Positions 54,655 through 63,413 of a DNA stretch of 64,000 nt are shown here, one piece after another. A program made the translations under genes and the position numbers. The notes beneath the pieces were generated by a model. It did not search any database and was not told where the DNA came from. It worked only from the letters and a program-made list of their open reading frames with translations. Location: contig NZ_JACHJL010000006.1 in NCBI RefSeq assembly GCF_014203645.1, positions 248,001 to 312,000 of the forward strand. Direction: 5' to 3'. The stretch's first letter is position 1. Each line of letters starts with the position of its first letter. Origin of the DNA: Streptomyces zagrosensis (GTDB lineage: Bacteria; Actinomycetota; Actinomycetes; Streptomycetales; Streptomycetaceae).

Positions 54655-55629
54655 ATGAAGGGCACCGTGGGTGAGTTGGGGGAGTTCGGGCTGATCAGAG
54701 AGCTCACATCCCGACTCACCAGCACTCCGGCGGTCCGGCTTGGGCCGGGGGATGACGCCGCGGTGGTCGCAGCGCCCGACCGAAGGGTCGTGGTCAGCAC
54801 CGACGTTCTGCTTGAGGGGCGGCACTTTCGCCGTGACTGGTCTACGGCGTACGACGTCGGGCGCAAGGCAGCCGCGCAAAACCTCGCGGACATCGCCGCC
54901 ATGGGCGCCGTACCCACCGCCCTATTGCTCGGCCTCGTCGTCCCCGCGGACCTCCCCGCAACGTGGGCGAATGAGTTGATGGACGGGCTGCGCGACGAGT
55001 GCCAGGTGGCGGGTGCCGCGGTGGTCGGGGGCGACGTGGTACGTGGCGAGACGATCACCATCGCCATCACGGCCCTGGGCGATCTACGCAACCAGGAACC
55101 GGTAACCCGTTCCGGGGCCCAACCGGGTGACGTCGTTGCCGTCACGGGCTGGTTGGGCTGGTCCGCGGCCGGGCACGCGGTCCTCTCGCGCGGCTTCCGC
55201 TCGCCCCGTGCCTTCGTCGAGGCGCACCGACGCCCCGAGCCCCCCTACCACGCGGGCCCCGCCGCCGCCGGTCTCGGCGCCACGGCGATGACGGACGTCA
55301 GCGATGGCCTCGTGGCCGATCTCGGACATATCGCCGAGGCCAGCAAGGTCCGCATTGATCTGCGCTCCGCCTCGATAGACGTCCCTTCGCAGATGTCCGA
55401 CATCGGCCAGGCCGTCGGCGTGGACCCGCTGCAATGGGTGCTCAACGGCGGGGAAGACCATGCGATCGTGGCGACCTTTCCCGCCGACGTGAAGCTGCCG
55501 GCCCGCTGGAAGGTCATCGGCGAGGTACGCAACCCCTCCGCGCTGCCCCAGGTGACGGTGGACGGGGCGCCGTGGGCCAAGGCCGGTTGGGACCACTTCG
55601 GCGGCGACGAGGACGCTTCAGCGGGCTGA
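54655..55629 (+). CDS. thiL: Thiamine-monophosphate kinase
   Basis: The 324-residue ATP-dependent kinase phosphorylates thiamine monophosphate to the active diphosphate. Motifs are GELGEFGLIRELTSRL, GPGDDAAVVAAPDRRVVVSTDVLLEGRHF (of which GPGDDAAVV binds metal), the VGRKAAAQNLADIAAMGA helix, VVGGDVVRG, and TDVSDGLVADLGH. The ATG at 54655 begins MKGTVGELGEFGLI; an in-frame ATG lies 18 bases earlier. It is divergent from the RAM-domain gene. thiD follows after 300 bases without a gene. Confidence 0.95.
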   Translation: MKGTVGELGEFGLIRELTSRLTSTPAVRLGPGDDAAVVAAPDRRVVVSTDVLLEGRHFRRDWSTAYDVGRKAAAQNLADIAAMGAVPTALLLGLVVPADLPATWANELMDGLRDECQVAGAAVVGGDVVRGETITIAITALGDLRNQEPVTRSGAQPGDVVAVTGWLGWSAAGHAVLSRGFRSPRAFVEAHRRPEPPYHAGPAAAGLGATAMTDVSDGLVADLGHIAEASKVRIDLRSASIDVPSQMSDIGQAVGVDPLQWVLNGGEDHAIVATFPADVKLPARWKVIGEVRNPSALPQVTVDGAPWAKAGWDHFGGDEDASAG

Positions 55630-55929
55630 ACCCGGAGCCGCGGCCCCGTACCTGAGCCCCAGGAAGTATCGCTGGCGGGAAGAGGTGTCCTGCGCCCCGT
55701 TCCCGTGCTTCGTGCATCGGGGCGCCGTGGTGCGCGCGGCAGTTGGCGCGAGGACGGACTCGCTGGGCCTCGTACCAGAGGGCGCGGGCCGTGGCGGGCG
55801 AATTCCGTGCCCGGGGCGGCGGCCCGCCTGGTGCACAGGACTCCCTCGTGGAGTGAGCCCGCCGCGCGCCGCCGCGGAAGCCGAGGGGGAGGGGCGGGGC
55901 GATGAGCAGCACAGCGTAGATTCGATGGC

Positions 55930-56754
55930 ATGACCGCCGAACCTCCGGGTGCGGGCCCCGTCCGCACCGCCATACCGCCCCGTGTACTCACCGTCGCCGG
56001 GTCCGATTCCGGCGGCGGAGCAGGCATCCAGGCCGACCTGAAGGCGATGCTGGCCCTCGGTACGCACGGCATGAGCGTGCTCACCGCGGTCACTGCGCAA
56101 AATTCCCTGGGTGTCATGGGTGCGTGGGAACTGCCACTAGAGGCGATTCGGGCCCAATTCCGCGCCGTCGTTGACGACATCGGAGTCCAGGCCGTGAAGA
56201 CGGGCATGCTCGCCTCATCCGCCATCGTGGAGACCGTCGCCGGCTTGCTCGCCGGCCTCGCTGCCCCGGTAGTTGTGGACCCGGTCGGCGTCTCGAAGCA
56301 CGGTGACGCCCTGCTGGCGGCGGAAGCGCTCGACGCCGTACGCATCAAACTCCTGCCCATTGCGACCGTGGCCACGCCCAACCTTGACGAGGTGGAACAA
56401 CTCACCGGGGTGCGGGTCACCACCGAGTTGGAGATGCGGCGCGCCGCTGCGGCAGTCCTGGAGTTCGGCCCGCGCTGGGCCTTGGTCAAGGGCGGGCATC
56501 TAGCTGGCGACGCGGTCGATCTGCTCACCGATGGCGCGGAGGAGTACTGGCTCCGCTCCGTACGCCATGACAACCGGCACACCCATGGCACCGGTTGCAC
56601 GCTCGCTAGCGCCATCGCCGCGCACCTGGCCCACGGCATGCCGGTGCCGGAGGCGGTTGCGTCGGCCAAGGAGTACGTCACTGGCGCGATCGAGGCCGGT
56701 TTCCCCTTGGGCGCGGGCATCGGCCCCGTCGATCACGCGTGGCGCTGGCGCTGA
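55930..56754 (+). CDS. thiD: Hydroxymethylpyrimidine/phosphomethylpyrimidine kinase
   Basis: The 274-residue ribokinase-fold enzyme phosphorylates HMP twice to HMP-PP for thiamine synthesis. It begins with a variable tail, then [21 protein letters not shown], the [11 protein letters not shown] segment, [37 protein letters not shown] and the catalytic [20 protein letters not shown]. It works in the same pathway as thiL just before it. The intervening 55630-55929 shows no gene. Confidence 0.95.
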   Translation: MTAEPPGAGPVRTAIPPRVLTVAGSDSGGGAGIQADLKAMLALGTHGMSVLTAVTAQNSLGVMGAWELPLEAIRAQFRAVVDDIGVQAVKTGMLASSAIVETVAGLLAGLAAPVVVDPVGVSKHGDALLAAEALDAVRIKLLPIATVATPNLDEVEQLTGVRVTTELEMRRAAAAVLEFGPRWALVKGGHLAGDAVDLLTDGAEEYWLRSVRHDNRHTHGTGCTLASAIAAHLAHGMPVPEAVASAKEYVTGAIEAGFPLGAGIGPVDHAWRWR

Positions 56755-56877
56755 TCAAGCCGGGCACCCGGTTTCGTGCGAGAAGCCCCAAGCAGTGGAG
56801 CGTTGTCGCACGGGACGCATCCGACGCGCGCTCTGCCGTCCGGCGCGGGTTGCTTGTCCTGCGCGGGCTGCGCCTGC

Positions 56878-56991
56878 GCGGCGTATGGTGCCGCCGGAGC
56901 ACGGAGCACGGAGCACGGAGCACGGAGCACGGAGCACGGAGCACGGAGCACGGAGCACGGAGCACGGAGCACGGAGCACGGAGCACGGAGC
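56878..56991 (+). repeat. Perfect 13-unit GGAGCAC array
   Basis: Exactly 13 perfect GGAGCAC units occupy 56896-56986, followed by GGAGCCAAG. The 18 bases before it (GCGGCGTATGGTGCCGCC) match 13 of 18 with the left flank of the arrays at 43571 and 63041. The rest of the gap 56755-57403 has no supported gene and only scattered GGGGCGCGG copies. Confidence 0.97.
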
Positions 56992-57403
56992 CAAGTGTGC
57001 CGCGGAACACACGGGGCCACGGGGCGCGGGGCCTGTGGTGGGCGGAGCGATGCGGGGCCGCATCGCACAGGGCGCGGAGCGGTGCGGAGTCGCTTTGGAC
57101 GGGGCGCGGGGTACGGAGGGCGCCTCTAACGAGACACAGGGCATGGCGCACATGAGGAGCCGTCTCGGGTGGGAGACCAGGCAGCAGATCGGCTCGGACG
57201 GGAGCGGCGCCACGTGGTGTCTCTTCCACGAGGGGGTCGCTAGCCGAAGCGTGAGGCGAGAGGTCTCTGGTGCACCGGCACAGCACTGGCACCAACGGAG
57301 CACGGGGCGCCAGGCCAGAGGACTCTCTGACCCGCCGAGCTCTCCTTCACAGCGTCGCGCGCGCCACATGGGCGTACACGGCGGCTCAGGGGTTTTCGGG
57401 CAC

Positions 57404-57434
57404 AAAAAAGCCGGCCCGCACGAGGCGGGCCGGC
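57404..57434 (-). terminator. Terminator of rpmB
   Basis: GCCGGCCCGC and GCGGGCCGGC form a perfect 10-bp stem with a 5-base loop, followed on the minus strand by six T. It lies 37 bases after the rpmB stop. Confidence 0.95.
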
Positions 57435-57470
57435 TTTGGGCAACCGGCTGGCTGCGCTACGACGGGAACG

Positions 57471-57656
57471 TCAGCGCGCGACCTTGCCGGCCTTGATGCA
57501 CGAGGTGCAGACGTTGAGCCGCTTCGGCGTCCGACCGACCACAGCGCGCACCGTCTGAATGTTGGGGTTCCAACGACGGCGAGTGCGGCGATGCGAGTGC
57601 GAAATGTTGTTGCCGAAGCCCGGCCCCTTGCCGCAGACGTCGCAGTTGGCAGCCAC
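57471..57656 (-). CDS. rpmB: 50S ribosomal protein L28
   Basis: The 61-residue L28 ([20 protein letters not shown] ... RRWNPNIQ ... [14 protein letters not shown]) is a structural protein of the large subunit. It has two CxxC pairs (Cys5/Cys8 and Cys50/Cys53), so this is the zinc-binding C+ paralogue type; many Streptomyces also carry a zinc-free version regulated by Zur elsewhere. The ATG follows GAGTGACC; GGAG lies upstream. It is divergent from the DAK2 gene over 243 bases. Confidence 0.95.
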   Translation of the reverse strand: MAANCDVCGKGPGFGNNISHSHRRTRRRWNPNIQTVRAVVGRTPKRLNVCTSCIKAGKVAR

Positions 57657-57899
57657 GGGTCACTCCAAAGACTTCAGATGCACTTACAGTGAATTCCCGA
57701 CATGCCGCAGTAACTGATCAGCAGTGCCGGGGGGAATTGACCCGATTTTCATCGGGCAACCGAAGCAGCATACAACGGCTGCTTCCGTACAACGAAACTA
57801 CCATGGGTCTCTCGGCCTCCGCCCCGGGCGGTCCCCATAGTGCGCGACTACCCTGCGGGCATTCAGGCTGCCGACCAGGACCGTCCAAGGAGGCCGTAG

Positions 57900-59951
57900 G
57901 TGCCGCACACGTTCGACGCCGAGGCGGTACGTACGTGGTGCGGACTAGCACTGGAGGCGCTGGGCCGAGCCCGCGAGGGGATCGACGCGATCAACGTGTA
58001 TCCGGTCGCGGACGGTGACACGGGCACCAATCTCTATCTGACCGTCGAGTCCGCTACACAGGCCGTCGGTGCCGCTTTCAACGGCCATGCGGCCAACGGT
58101 AGAGCGTCTCGGCCGAGCCTCGCCGACGCCATCGGTGCCATGGCCCACGGGGCGCTGATCGGAGCGCACGGCAACTCCGGAACCATCTTGGCCCAGATGC
58201 TGCGGGGCATGGCCGATGTGCTCGCTGAGACCGACGGGGCAGGCGTCTTCGCAGCCGACATGTCCGAGTCGGGCACGGGCGCTGAGACCCATGCCGGCGG
58301 CGCGGTGCTCTCGCGTGCCCTGTCACGTGCCGCCGAAACCGCCCGGCAGGCGGTCGCCCGGCCCGTAGAGGGCACAGTTCTGACGGTCGCCACCTCGGCA
58401 GCGGCAGCGGCAGCGCTCGCTGCCGGCAGCACATCGAGCAGTACATCGACGGTGCACGCGACGCACACGGGGCACGGAGCGGCGCCGGGCCAGGGTGCAG
58501 CTGCGACCGCTCCGGAGCAGGGCGCCGTGGCACCCGCCGGCGACGTTGCGCGCGCCGCCTATGAGGGAGCATGCGCCGCGCTCGACGCGACCACTGGTCA
58601 ACTCGATGCCCTGGCCCTCGCCGGAGTCGTTGACGCGGGGGGGTACGGACTCGTCACCCTTCTCGGCGCCCTCGCCGAGACACTGACCGGTGAGCGTCCC
58701 CAGCCGCCGCTCAGCCCGCTCCGTAGCGGTTCGGTCGGCGGCTCGGACCGTCGCTCATTCGCGGGCCCCCGAGACCCCTGCCGCCTCGCCGTGGCGCAGC
58801 GCCCCGGGGTGGCGGAAGCCGAGAGCGGAAGCGGGAGCGCCCACAGCAGTACGTCAGTGATGAAGTGCGCGGTGGGGGACGGTGCGCCCGCCGCTGGGCC
58901 TACGGAGCCCGACCCTGTGGCACGCGAAGGCACGGACGCCACGGGCCCCGCCTACGAGGTGATCTACCTCCTGGAAGCCGATGCCGCGGCCGTCGCTCGG
59001 CTTCGGGAGCGTTTGGACACGCTGGGCGACTCTCTCGTCGTCGTGGGCGGTGACGGGCTGTGGAACGTACACGTTCACGTCGATGACGCGGGTGCCGCCG
59101 TGGAGGCCGGAATCCAGGCAGGCCGCCCGTACCGCGTCCGTATCACGCACTTCGGGGACGCCGCCGCTCAGCGACGTACCCGCGAGGCCGCGACCACCGA
59201 ACGAGACCTGGGGCACGGGGCACGGGGCACGGGGCACGGAGCGGGCCATGGGGCGCGGGGCGCGGGGCACGGAGCGCCGGACGACCGCGTGGCCCGCTCC
59301 GTCGTCGCGATCGTCCCCGGTGATGGTCTCGCCGCCCTCTGCACGGAGGCGGGCGCGACGGTGGTCACCATGCGCCCAGGGGAGCCGCCCGCCAGTGGGG
59401 AACTGGTCGATGCCATCCGGCGGGCGCACGCGCACGAGGTCGTCATGCTGCCTAACGACGCGGAGTTGCGGCACACGGCGGCTGCCGCCGCGGCTCAGAT
59501 GCGTACGGAGGGGGTGCGCGTCGCACTCATTCCGACCCGCTCCGTGGTGCAGGGCATCGCCGCGCTCGCCGTACACGAGGGGGATCGCGGGTTCGACGAG
59601 GACGTGGTCGCGATGACCTCGGCCGCCGGTGCCACCCGCTACGCAGAACTGGCCGTGGCCGAGCGGCAGTCATGGACGATGGCGGGCGTGTGCCAAGCCG
59701 GCGACGTACTCGGCCTCATCGACGGCGACGTGGTCGTGATTGGCGCCGATTTGCTGGGGACCGCGCGCACCGTGCTTGACCGAATGCTGGCGGCGGGCGG
59801 GGAACTGGTCACCTTGGTGCTGGGCGCTGGAGTGCCGAGCGACCTTGGCGAGCGGCTTGAGCGGCATGTACGGGAAACACATCTCGCGGTGGACACGATG
59901 AGCTACCGCGGTGAGCAACTGTCCGCCCCGTTGCTCATCGGCATCGAATGA
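57900..59951 (+). CDS. DAK2-domain kinase-like protein (FakA/YloV family)
   Basis: The 683-residue protein has an N-terminal DAK2 ATP-binding domain with INVYPVADGDTGTNLYLTVE and AHGNSGTILAQMLRGMAD, and a C-terminal DegV-partner domain (EVVMLPNDAELRHTA, VIGADLLGTARTVLDRMLAAGGELVTLVLGA). The family phosphorylates fatty acids bound to FakB/DegV in Firmicutes; in actinobacteria the role is less clear. The GTG has AAGGAGG upstream. Two low-complexity inserts are present. One at residues about 438-461 (GHGARGTGHGAGHGARG) is encoded purely by GGRGCAC heptamers. Confidence 0.9.
   Translation: MPHTFDAEAVRTWCGLALEALGRAREGIDAINVYPVADGDTGTNLYLTVESATQAVGAAFNGHAANGRASRPSLADAIGAMAHGALIGAHGNSGTILAQMLRGMADVLAETDGAGVFAADMSESGTGAETHAGGAVLSRALSRAAETARQAVARPVEGTVLTVATSAAAAAALAAGSTSSSTSTVHATHTGHGAAPGQGAAATAPEQGAVAPAGDVARAAYEGACAALDATTGQLDALALAGVVDAGGYGLVTLLGALAETLTGERPQPPLSPLRSGSVGGSDRRSFAGPRDPCRLAVAQRPGVAEAESGSGSAHSSTSVMKCAVGDGAPAAGPTEPDPVAREGTDATGPAYEVIYLLEADAAAVARLRERLDTLGDSLVVVGGDGLWNVHVHVDDAGAAVEAGIQAGRPYRVRITHFGDAAAQRRTREAATTERDLGHGARGTGHGAGHGARGAGHGAPDDRVARSVVAIVPGDGLAALCTEAGATVVTMRPGEPPASGELVDAIRRAHAHEVVMLPNDAELRHTAAAAAAQMRTEGVRVALIPTRSVVQGIAALAVHEGDRGFDEDVVAMTSAAGATRYAELAVAERQSWTMAGVCQAGDVLGLIDGDVVVIGADLLGTARTVLDRMLAAGGELVTLVLGAGVPSDLGERLERHVRETHLAVDTMSYRGEQLSAPLLIGIE
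59210..59282 (+). repeat. GGRGCAC heptamers inside the DAK2 gene
   Basis: Four contiguous GGGGCAC units are followed by GGAGCGGGCCATG and further GGGGCGC/GGGGCAC copies, all in frame. The G-tetrads at 59210-59234 have exactly CAC spacers (a G-quadruplex motif). The segment encodes a Gly/His/Ala/Arg linker. Confidence 0.9.
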
Positions 59952-60225
59952 CCAGGCGGGCCGACTCGCCACCGATCCGCCCATGCCTGCCGGTATCCAG
60001 CGGCCAGCGACCGGTGTTCGCTGTCTGCTGAAGTCCGCCCGTGGAGTGCGGCTGACCGCCGAGCCCCATGGGTACGCCGCTCTCGGCCTCGCGTAGGCGC
60101 CCACGACGGATGAGAGCGGATGTGGGGCTCCGAGGGCTGCACCGAAGCCCAGAGAGCCCGCCAGAGGGCGTAACGCGGCGTACGACCACCGGCAGCCGCC
60201 TCGAAGAACCGGGCGCGACCGGCAA

Positions 60226-60271
60226 CACGGAGCAGCGGGGCACGGGGCCACGGAGCAGCGGGGCACGGGGC
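60226..60271 (+). repeat. Perfect tandem 23-bp repeat
   Basis: CACGGAGCAGCGGGGCACGG GGC occurs twice in direct tandem, composed of heptamer-like parts (GGAGCAG, GGGGCAC). It lies in the 59952-60451 gap between the DAK2 gene and recG, where no gene is seen. Confidence 0.9.
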
Positions 60272-60451
60272 GCTGAGCGGCGGGGTACGGGGCCAGGGAA
60301 TCGGCGGAATCAGACGCGTGCCCACGGGGGCCAACGGGGCCGCGGAGCCAGACATCGGCGCTATCCGCGGCGCGGAGCCGGCCGTGTGGCGGCCGGCTCC
60401 GCGCCGCACCGATGGGGCGCATCGCACACGCTGTCAGTGGTGTGGTGTGCA

Positions 60452-62758
60452 ATGGATCGCGTGCCCGCGCTCGATGAACCCCTGAAGAAGATCGTCGGCG
60501 GCAACACCGCGAAGGTGATGGCCGCCCACCTTGACCTGCACACCGTCGGTGACTTGCTGCACCACTACCCCCGCCGGTATGCGGAGCGCGGCGAGCTGAC
60601 CCGGCTCGCCGATCTCCCGCTCGATGAACATGTCACGGTGGTGGCGCGGGTGGCGAAGGCGACGAAGAAGACGTTCAACCACGGCAAGGGCGTCCGCCTT
60701 GAGGTGGTGGTGACCGACGGCAGCGGCTCGCTGACGTTGGTGTTCTTCGGCCGGAGCGTCTTTCACCACGAGAAGGAACTGCTGCCAGGGCGGCGCGGCA
60801 TGTTCGCGGGCAAGGTCTCGGTGTTCAACCGCACCCGCCAGCTCTCCCACCCGGACTACGTACTGCTTGACCAGGACGAGGACGAGGACGCCGCGGGAGC
60901 AGTGGACGCGTTCGCCAACCAGTTGCTCCCGCTGTACCCGGCCTGCAAACAACTCGCGTCCTGGCAGCTCGCCAAGTCCGTGAGCATGCTGCTGGACACC
61001 ATGGAGGCCACGAGTTGGGAAGGCGTCGTTGAACCGCTGCCCGCGACGCTACGCGAGGGCCGCGGCTTCGAAACGTTGCCCGATGCCCTGCTGAAGATCC
61101 ACCGGCCTCGCACCAAGGCGGATATCGCGGCGGCACGCGACCGGTTGAAGTGGGACGAGGCGTTCGTGCTCCAGGTGGCCCTGGCGCGCCGCCGACGCGC
61201 CGACGCCCAACTGCCCGCCGTGCCGCGCGAGCCACGCCCGGAAGGGCTGCTGGACGCCTTCGACGCCACATTGCCTTTCACACTCACCGAGGGTCAACGG
61301 CAGGTCTCCAGCGAGATCTTCCACGACCTGGCCACCGAACACCCCATGCACCGACTGCTCCAAGGAGAGGTGGGTAGCGGCAAGACCCTGGTGGCGCTGC
61401 GGGCGATGCTCGCCGTGGTGGACGCGGGCGGCCAGGCGGCAATGCTCGCGCCCACCGAAGTGCTGGCCCAGCAGCACCATCGCTCCGTCACCGAGATGAT
61501 GGGCAAACTGGCCGAAGGCGGGCTACTCGGCGGCTCCGAGCACGGCACCAAGGTGGTCCTGCTCACCGGCTCCATGGGCACCCCCGCTCGCCGCCAGGCC
61601 CTGCTTGACCTGGTGACCGGCGAGGCGGGCATCGTCATCGGCACCCATGCGCTCATCGAGGACAAGGTGAAGTTTCACGATCTCGGCCTTGTTGTGGTCG
61701 ATGAGCAGCACCGGTTCGGCGTGGAGCAGCGGGACGCACTGCGAGCGAAGGCGGACCGGCCGCCGCACCTGCTGGTCATGACGGCCACGCCGATTCCGCG
61801 CACCGTTGCCATGACGGTCTTCGGCGACCTAGAGACTTCGGTACTGAACCAACTGCCCGCCGGACGCTCGCCGATCGCCAGCCACGTGGTACCCGCTAAG
61901 GACAAGCCGCGCTTCTTGTCCCGTACGTGGGAGCGGGTACGGGAGGAGGCTGAGGCGGGCCATCAGGCGTACGTGGTGTGCCCCCGCATCGGCGACGAGG
62001 AGGACGCCCCCAAGGATCGGAAGAACGCGAAGCGGGGGCAGCGAGGGGCAGCGCAGGACACGGCCGACTCCACCTTGGAGCTCGGCGAGGGCGTCGCTGG
62101 GGACACGTCGGACGGCGAAGCGGGGGCCGATGGCGCGGAGCGGAGACCGCCGCTGGCTGTGCTCGACGTGGCCGAACAGCTCACCAAGGGCGCGCTCGCA
62201 GGGCTGCGTGTCGAGGTGCTGCACGGGCGAATGCACCCCGATGACAAGGACACGGTGATGCGCCGATTCACCGCTGGCGAGGTGGATGTGCTGGTGGCGA
62301 CGACGGTGATCGAGGTCGGGGTCAACGTGCCCAATGCCACGGTCATGGTGATCCTGGACGCGGACCGGTTCGGCGTTTCCCAGCTGCACCAGTTGCGAGG
62401 ACGCGTTGGCCGTGGCTCGGCCCCCGGGCTGTGCCTGTTGGTCACCGACATGCCTGAGGCGAGCCCCGCGCGGGCCCGGCTGGGCGCAGTCGCCGCCACG
62501 CTGGACGGCTTTGAGCTGTCTCGCATCGACTTGGAGCAGCGGCGCGAGGGCGACGTCTTGGGCCAAGCGCAGTCCGGCGTCCGCTCCAGCCTTCGGATGC
62601 TCACCGTCATCGACGACGAGGAGATCATTGCCGCAGCCCGCGAGGAGGCCGTCGCAATCGTCGCGGCCGACCCGGAGCTAGCGGGGCTACCCGCGCTGCG
62701 CACGGCGCTCGACGCTCTGCTGGACGCCGAGCGTGAGCAGTACCTGGACAAGGGCTGA
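60452..62758 (+). CDS. recG: ATP-dependent DNA helicase RecG
   Basis: This is a 768-residue replication-fork remodelling helicase. The OB-fold wedge domain is N-terminal (after TVGDLLHHYPRRYAERG). Helicase motifs follow: Walker A LLQGEVGSGKT, DEQH in VVVDEQHRFGVEQRD, TATPIPRT, and QLHQLRGRVGRG with the TRG region after it. The ATG at 60452 begins MDRVPALDEPLKKIVGGNTA, with no visible ribosome site (possibly leaderless). A charged low-complexity insert (GQRGAAQDTADSTLELGEGV) sits between helicase lobes, as in other Streptomyces. It acts on stalled forks and Holliday junctions. Confidence 0.95.
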   Translation: MDRVPALDEPLKKIVGGNTAKVMAAHLDLHTVGDLLHHYPRRYAERGELTRLADLPLDEHVTVVARVAKATKKTFNHGKGVRLEVVVTDGSGSLTLVFFGRSVFHHEKELLPGRRGMFAGKVSVFNRTRQLSHPDYVLLDQDEDEDAAGAVDAFANQLLPLYPACKQLASWQLAKSVSMLLDTMEATSWEGVVEPLPATLREGRGFETLPDALLKIHRPRTKADIAAARDRLKWDEAFVLQVALARRRRADAQLPAVPREPRPEGLLDAFDATLPFTLTEGQRQVSSEIFHDLATEHPMHRLLQGEVGSGKTLVALRAMLAVVDAGGQAAMLAPTEVLAQQHHRSVTEMMGKLAEGGLLGGSEHGTKVVLLTGSMGTPARRQALLDLVTGEAGIVIGTHALIEDKVKFHDLGLVVVDEQHRFGVEQRDALRAKADRPPHLLVMTATPIPRTVAMTVFGDLETSVLNQLPAGRSPIASHVVPAKDKPRFLSRTWERVREEAEAGHQAYVVCPRIGDEEDAPKDRKNAKRGQRGAAQDTADSTLELGEGVAGDTSDGEAGADGAERRPPLAVLDVAEQLTKGALAGLRVEVLHGRMHPDDKDTVMRRFTAGEVDVLVATTVIEVGVNVPNATVMVILDADRFGVSQLHQLRGRVGRGSAPGLCLLVTDMPEASPARARLGAVAATLDGFELSRIDLEQRREGDVLGQAQSGVRSSLRMLTVIDDEEIIAAAREEAVAIVAADPELAGLPALRTALDALLDAEREQYLDKG

Positions 62759-63040
62759 TCGAGTACCTGGGAAAGAGCCGAGCCCATCCCCTGCCCAGCC
62801 GTCCGGGTCGGCCTTCTAACGGTCGAACCTGGCGCCGCCAGTGGCATCCGGCCCCACGCCACGGCTGCCCCGACCGGTCGTATCCGCACCGGGCAGATCG
62901 TCCGCTCCTGCTGGTCGCACCTCCGCCAGCGGTCGATTTCGTACGACGGCGACGTCCGGGCCCCCGGGAACACTTGTGCGGCCAGCTCACACTCCTTTGC
63001 CCTGGGGCGGTCAGCACCGTCAGCGCCGCCAGCATCCGCC

Positions 63041-63290
63041 GCGGCGCATGATCCTGTCGGAGCACGGAGCACGGAGCACGGAGCACGGAGCACGGAGCAC
63101 GGAGCACGGAGCACGGAGCACGGAGCACGGAGCACGGAGCACGGAGCACAGAGCACAGAGCACAGAGCACAGAGCACAGAGCACAGAGCACAGAGCACAG
63201 AGCACAGAGCACAGAGCACAGAGCACGGAGCACAGAGCGTGCGGAGCCGCGACGGCGCCTACGAGGCACGGAGCACGGAGCACGGAGCGG
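63041..63290 (+). repeat. Compound heptamer array: 13 GGAGCAC then 11 AGAGCAC
   Basis: The left flank GCGGCGCATGATCCTGTC (63041-63058) is identical to that at 43571. Then come exactly 13 GGAGCAC (63059-63149), exactly 11 AGAGCAC (63150-63226), one GGAGCAC and an AGAGCGT. The tail GGAGCCGCGACGGCGCCTAC resembles the right flank of the 43.6-kb array. No gene is seen in 62759-63413. Confidence 0.97.
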
Positions 63291-63413
63291 CACTGAGCCT
63301 CCCCGGTGCGGGTAGGTGCGGTCGCGGAGTCGCGATCGAAGCGACGTCATATCGTGGGGTAACGGTGGCCGCCTCGGGCCGCCGTTCCCACCACCACGAA
63401 GGGCCGACCACAG

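Noticed and set aside
56749..57155. ORFs made of repeated ARSTEHG or LRAPCSV
   Set aside because: They are by-products of a stop-free heptamer; there is no ribosome site or family similarity, and the same peptide appears at unrelated loci on both strands.
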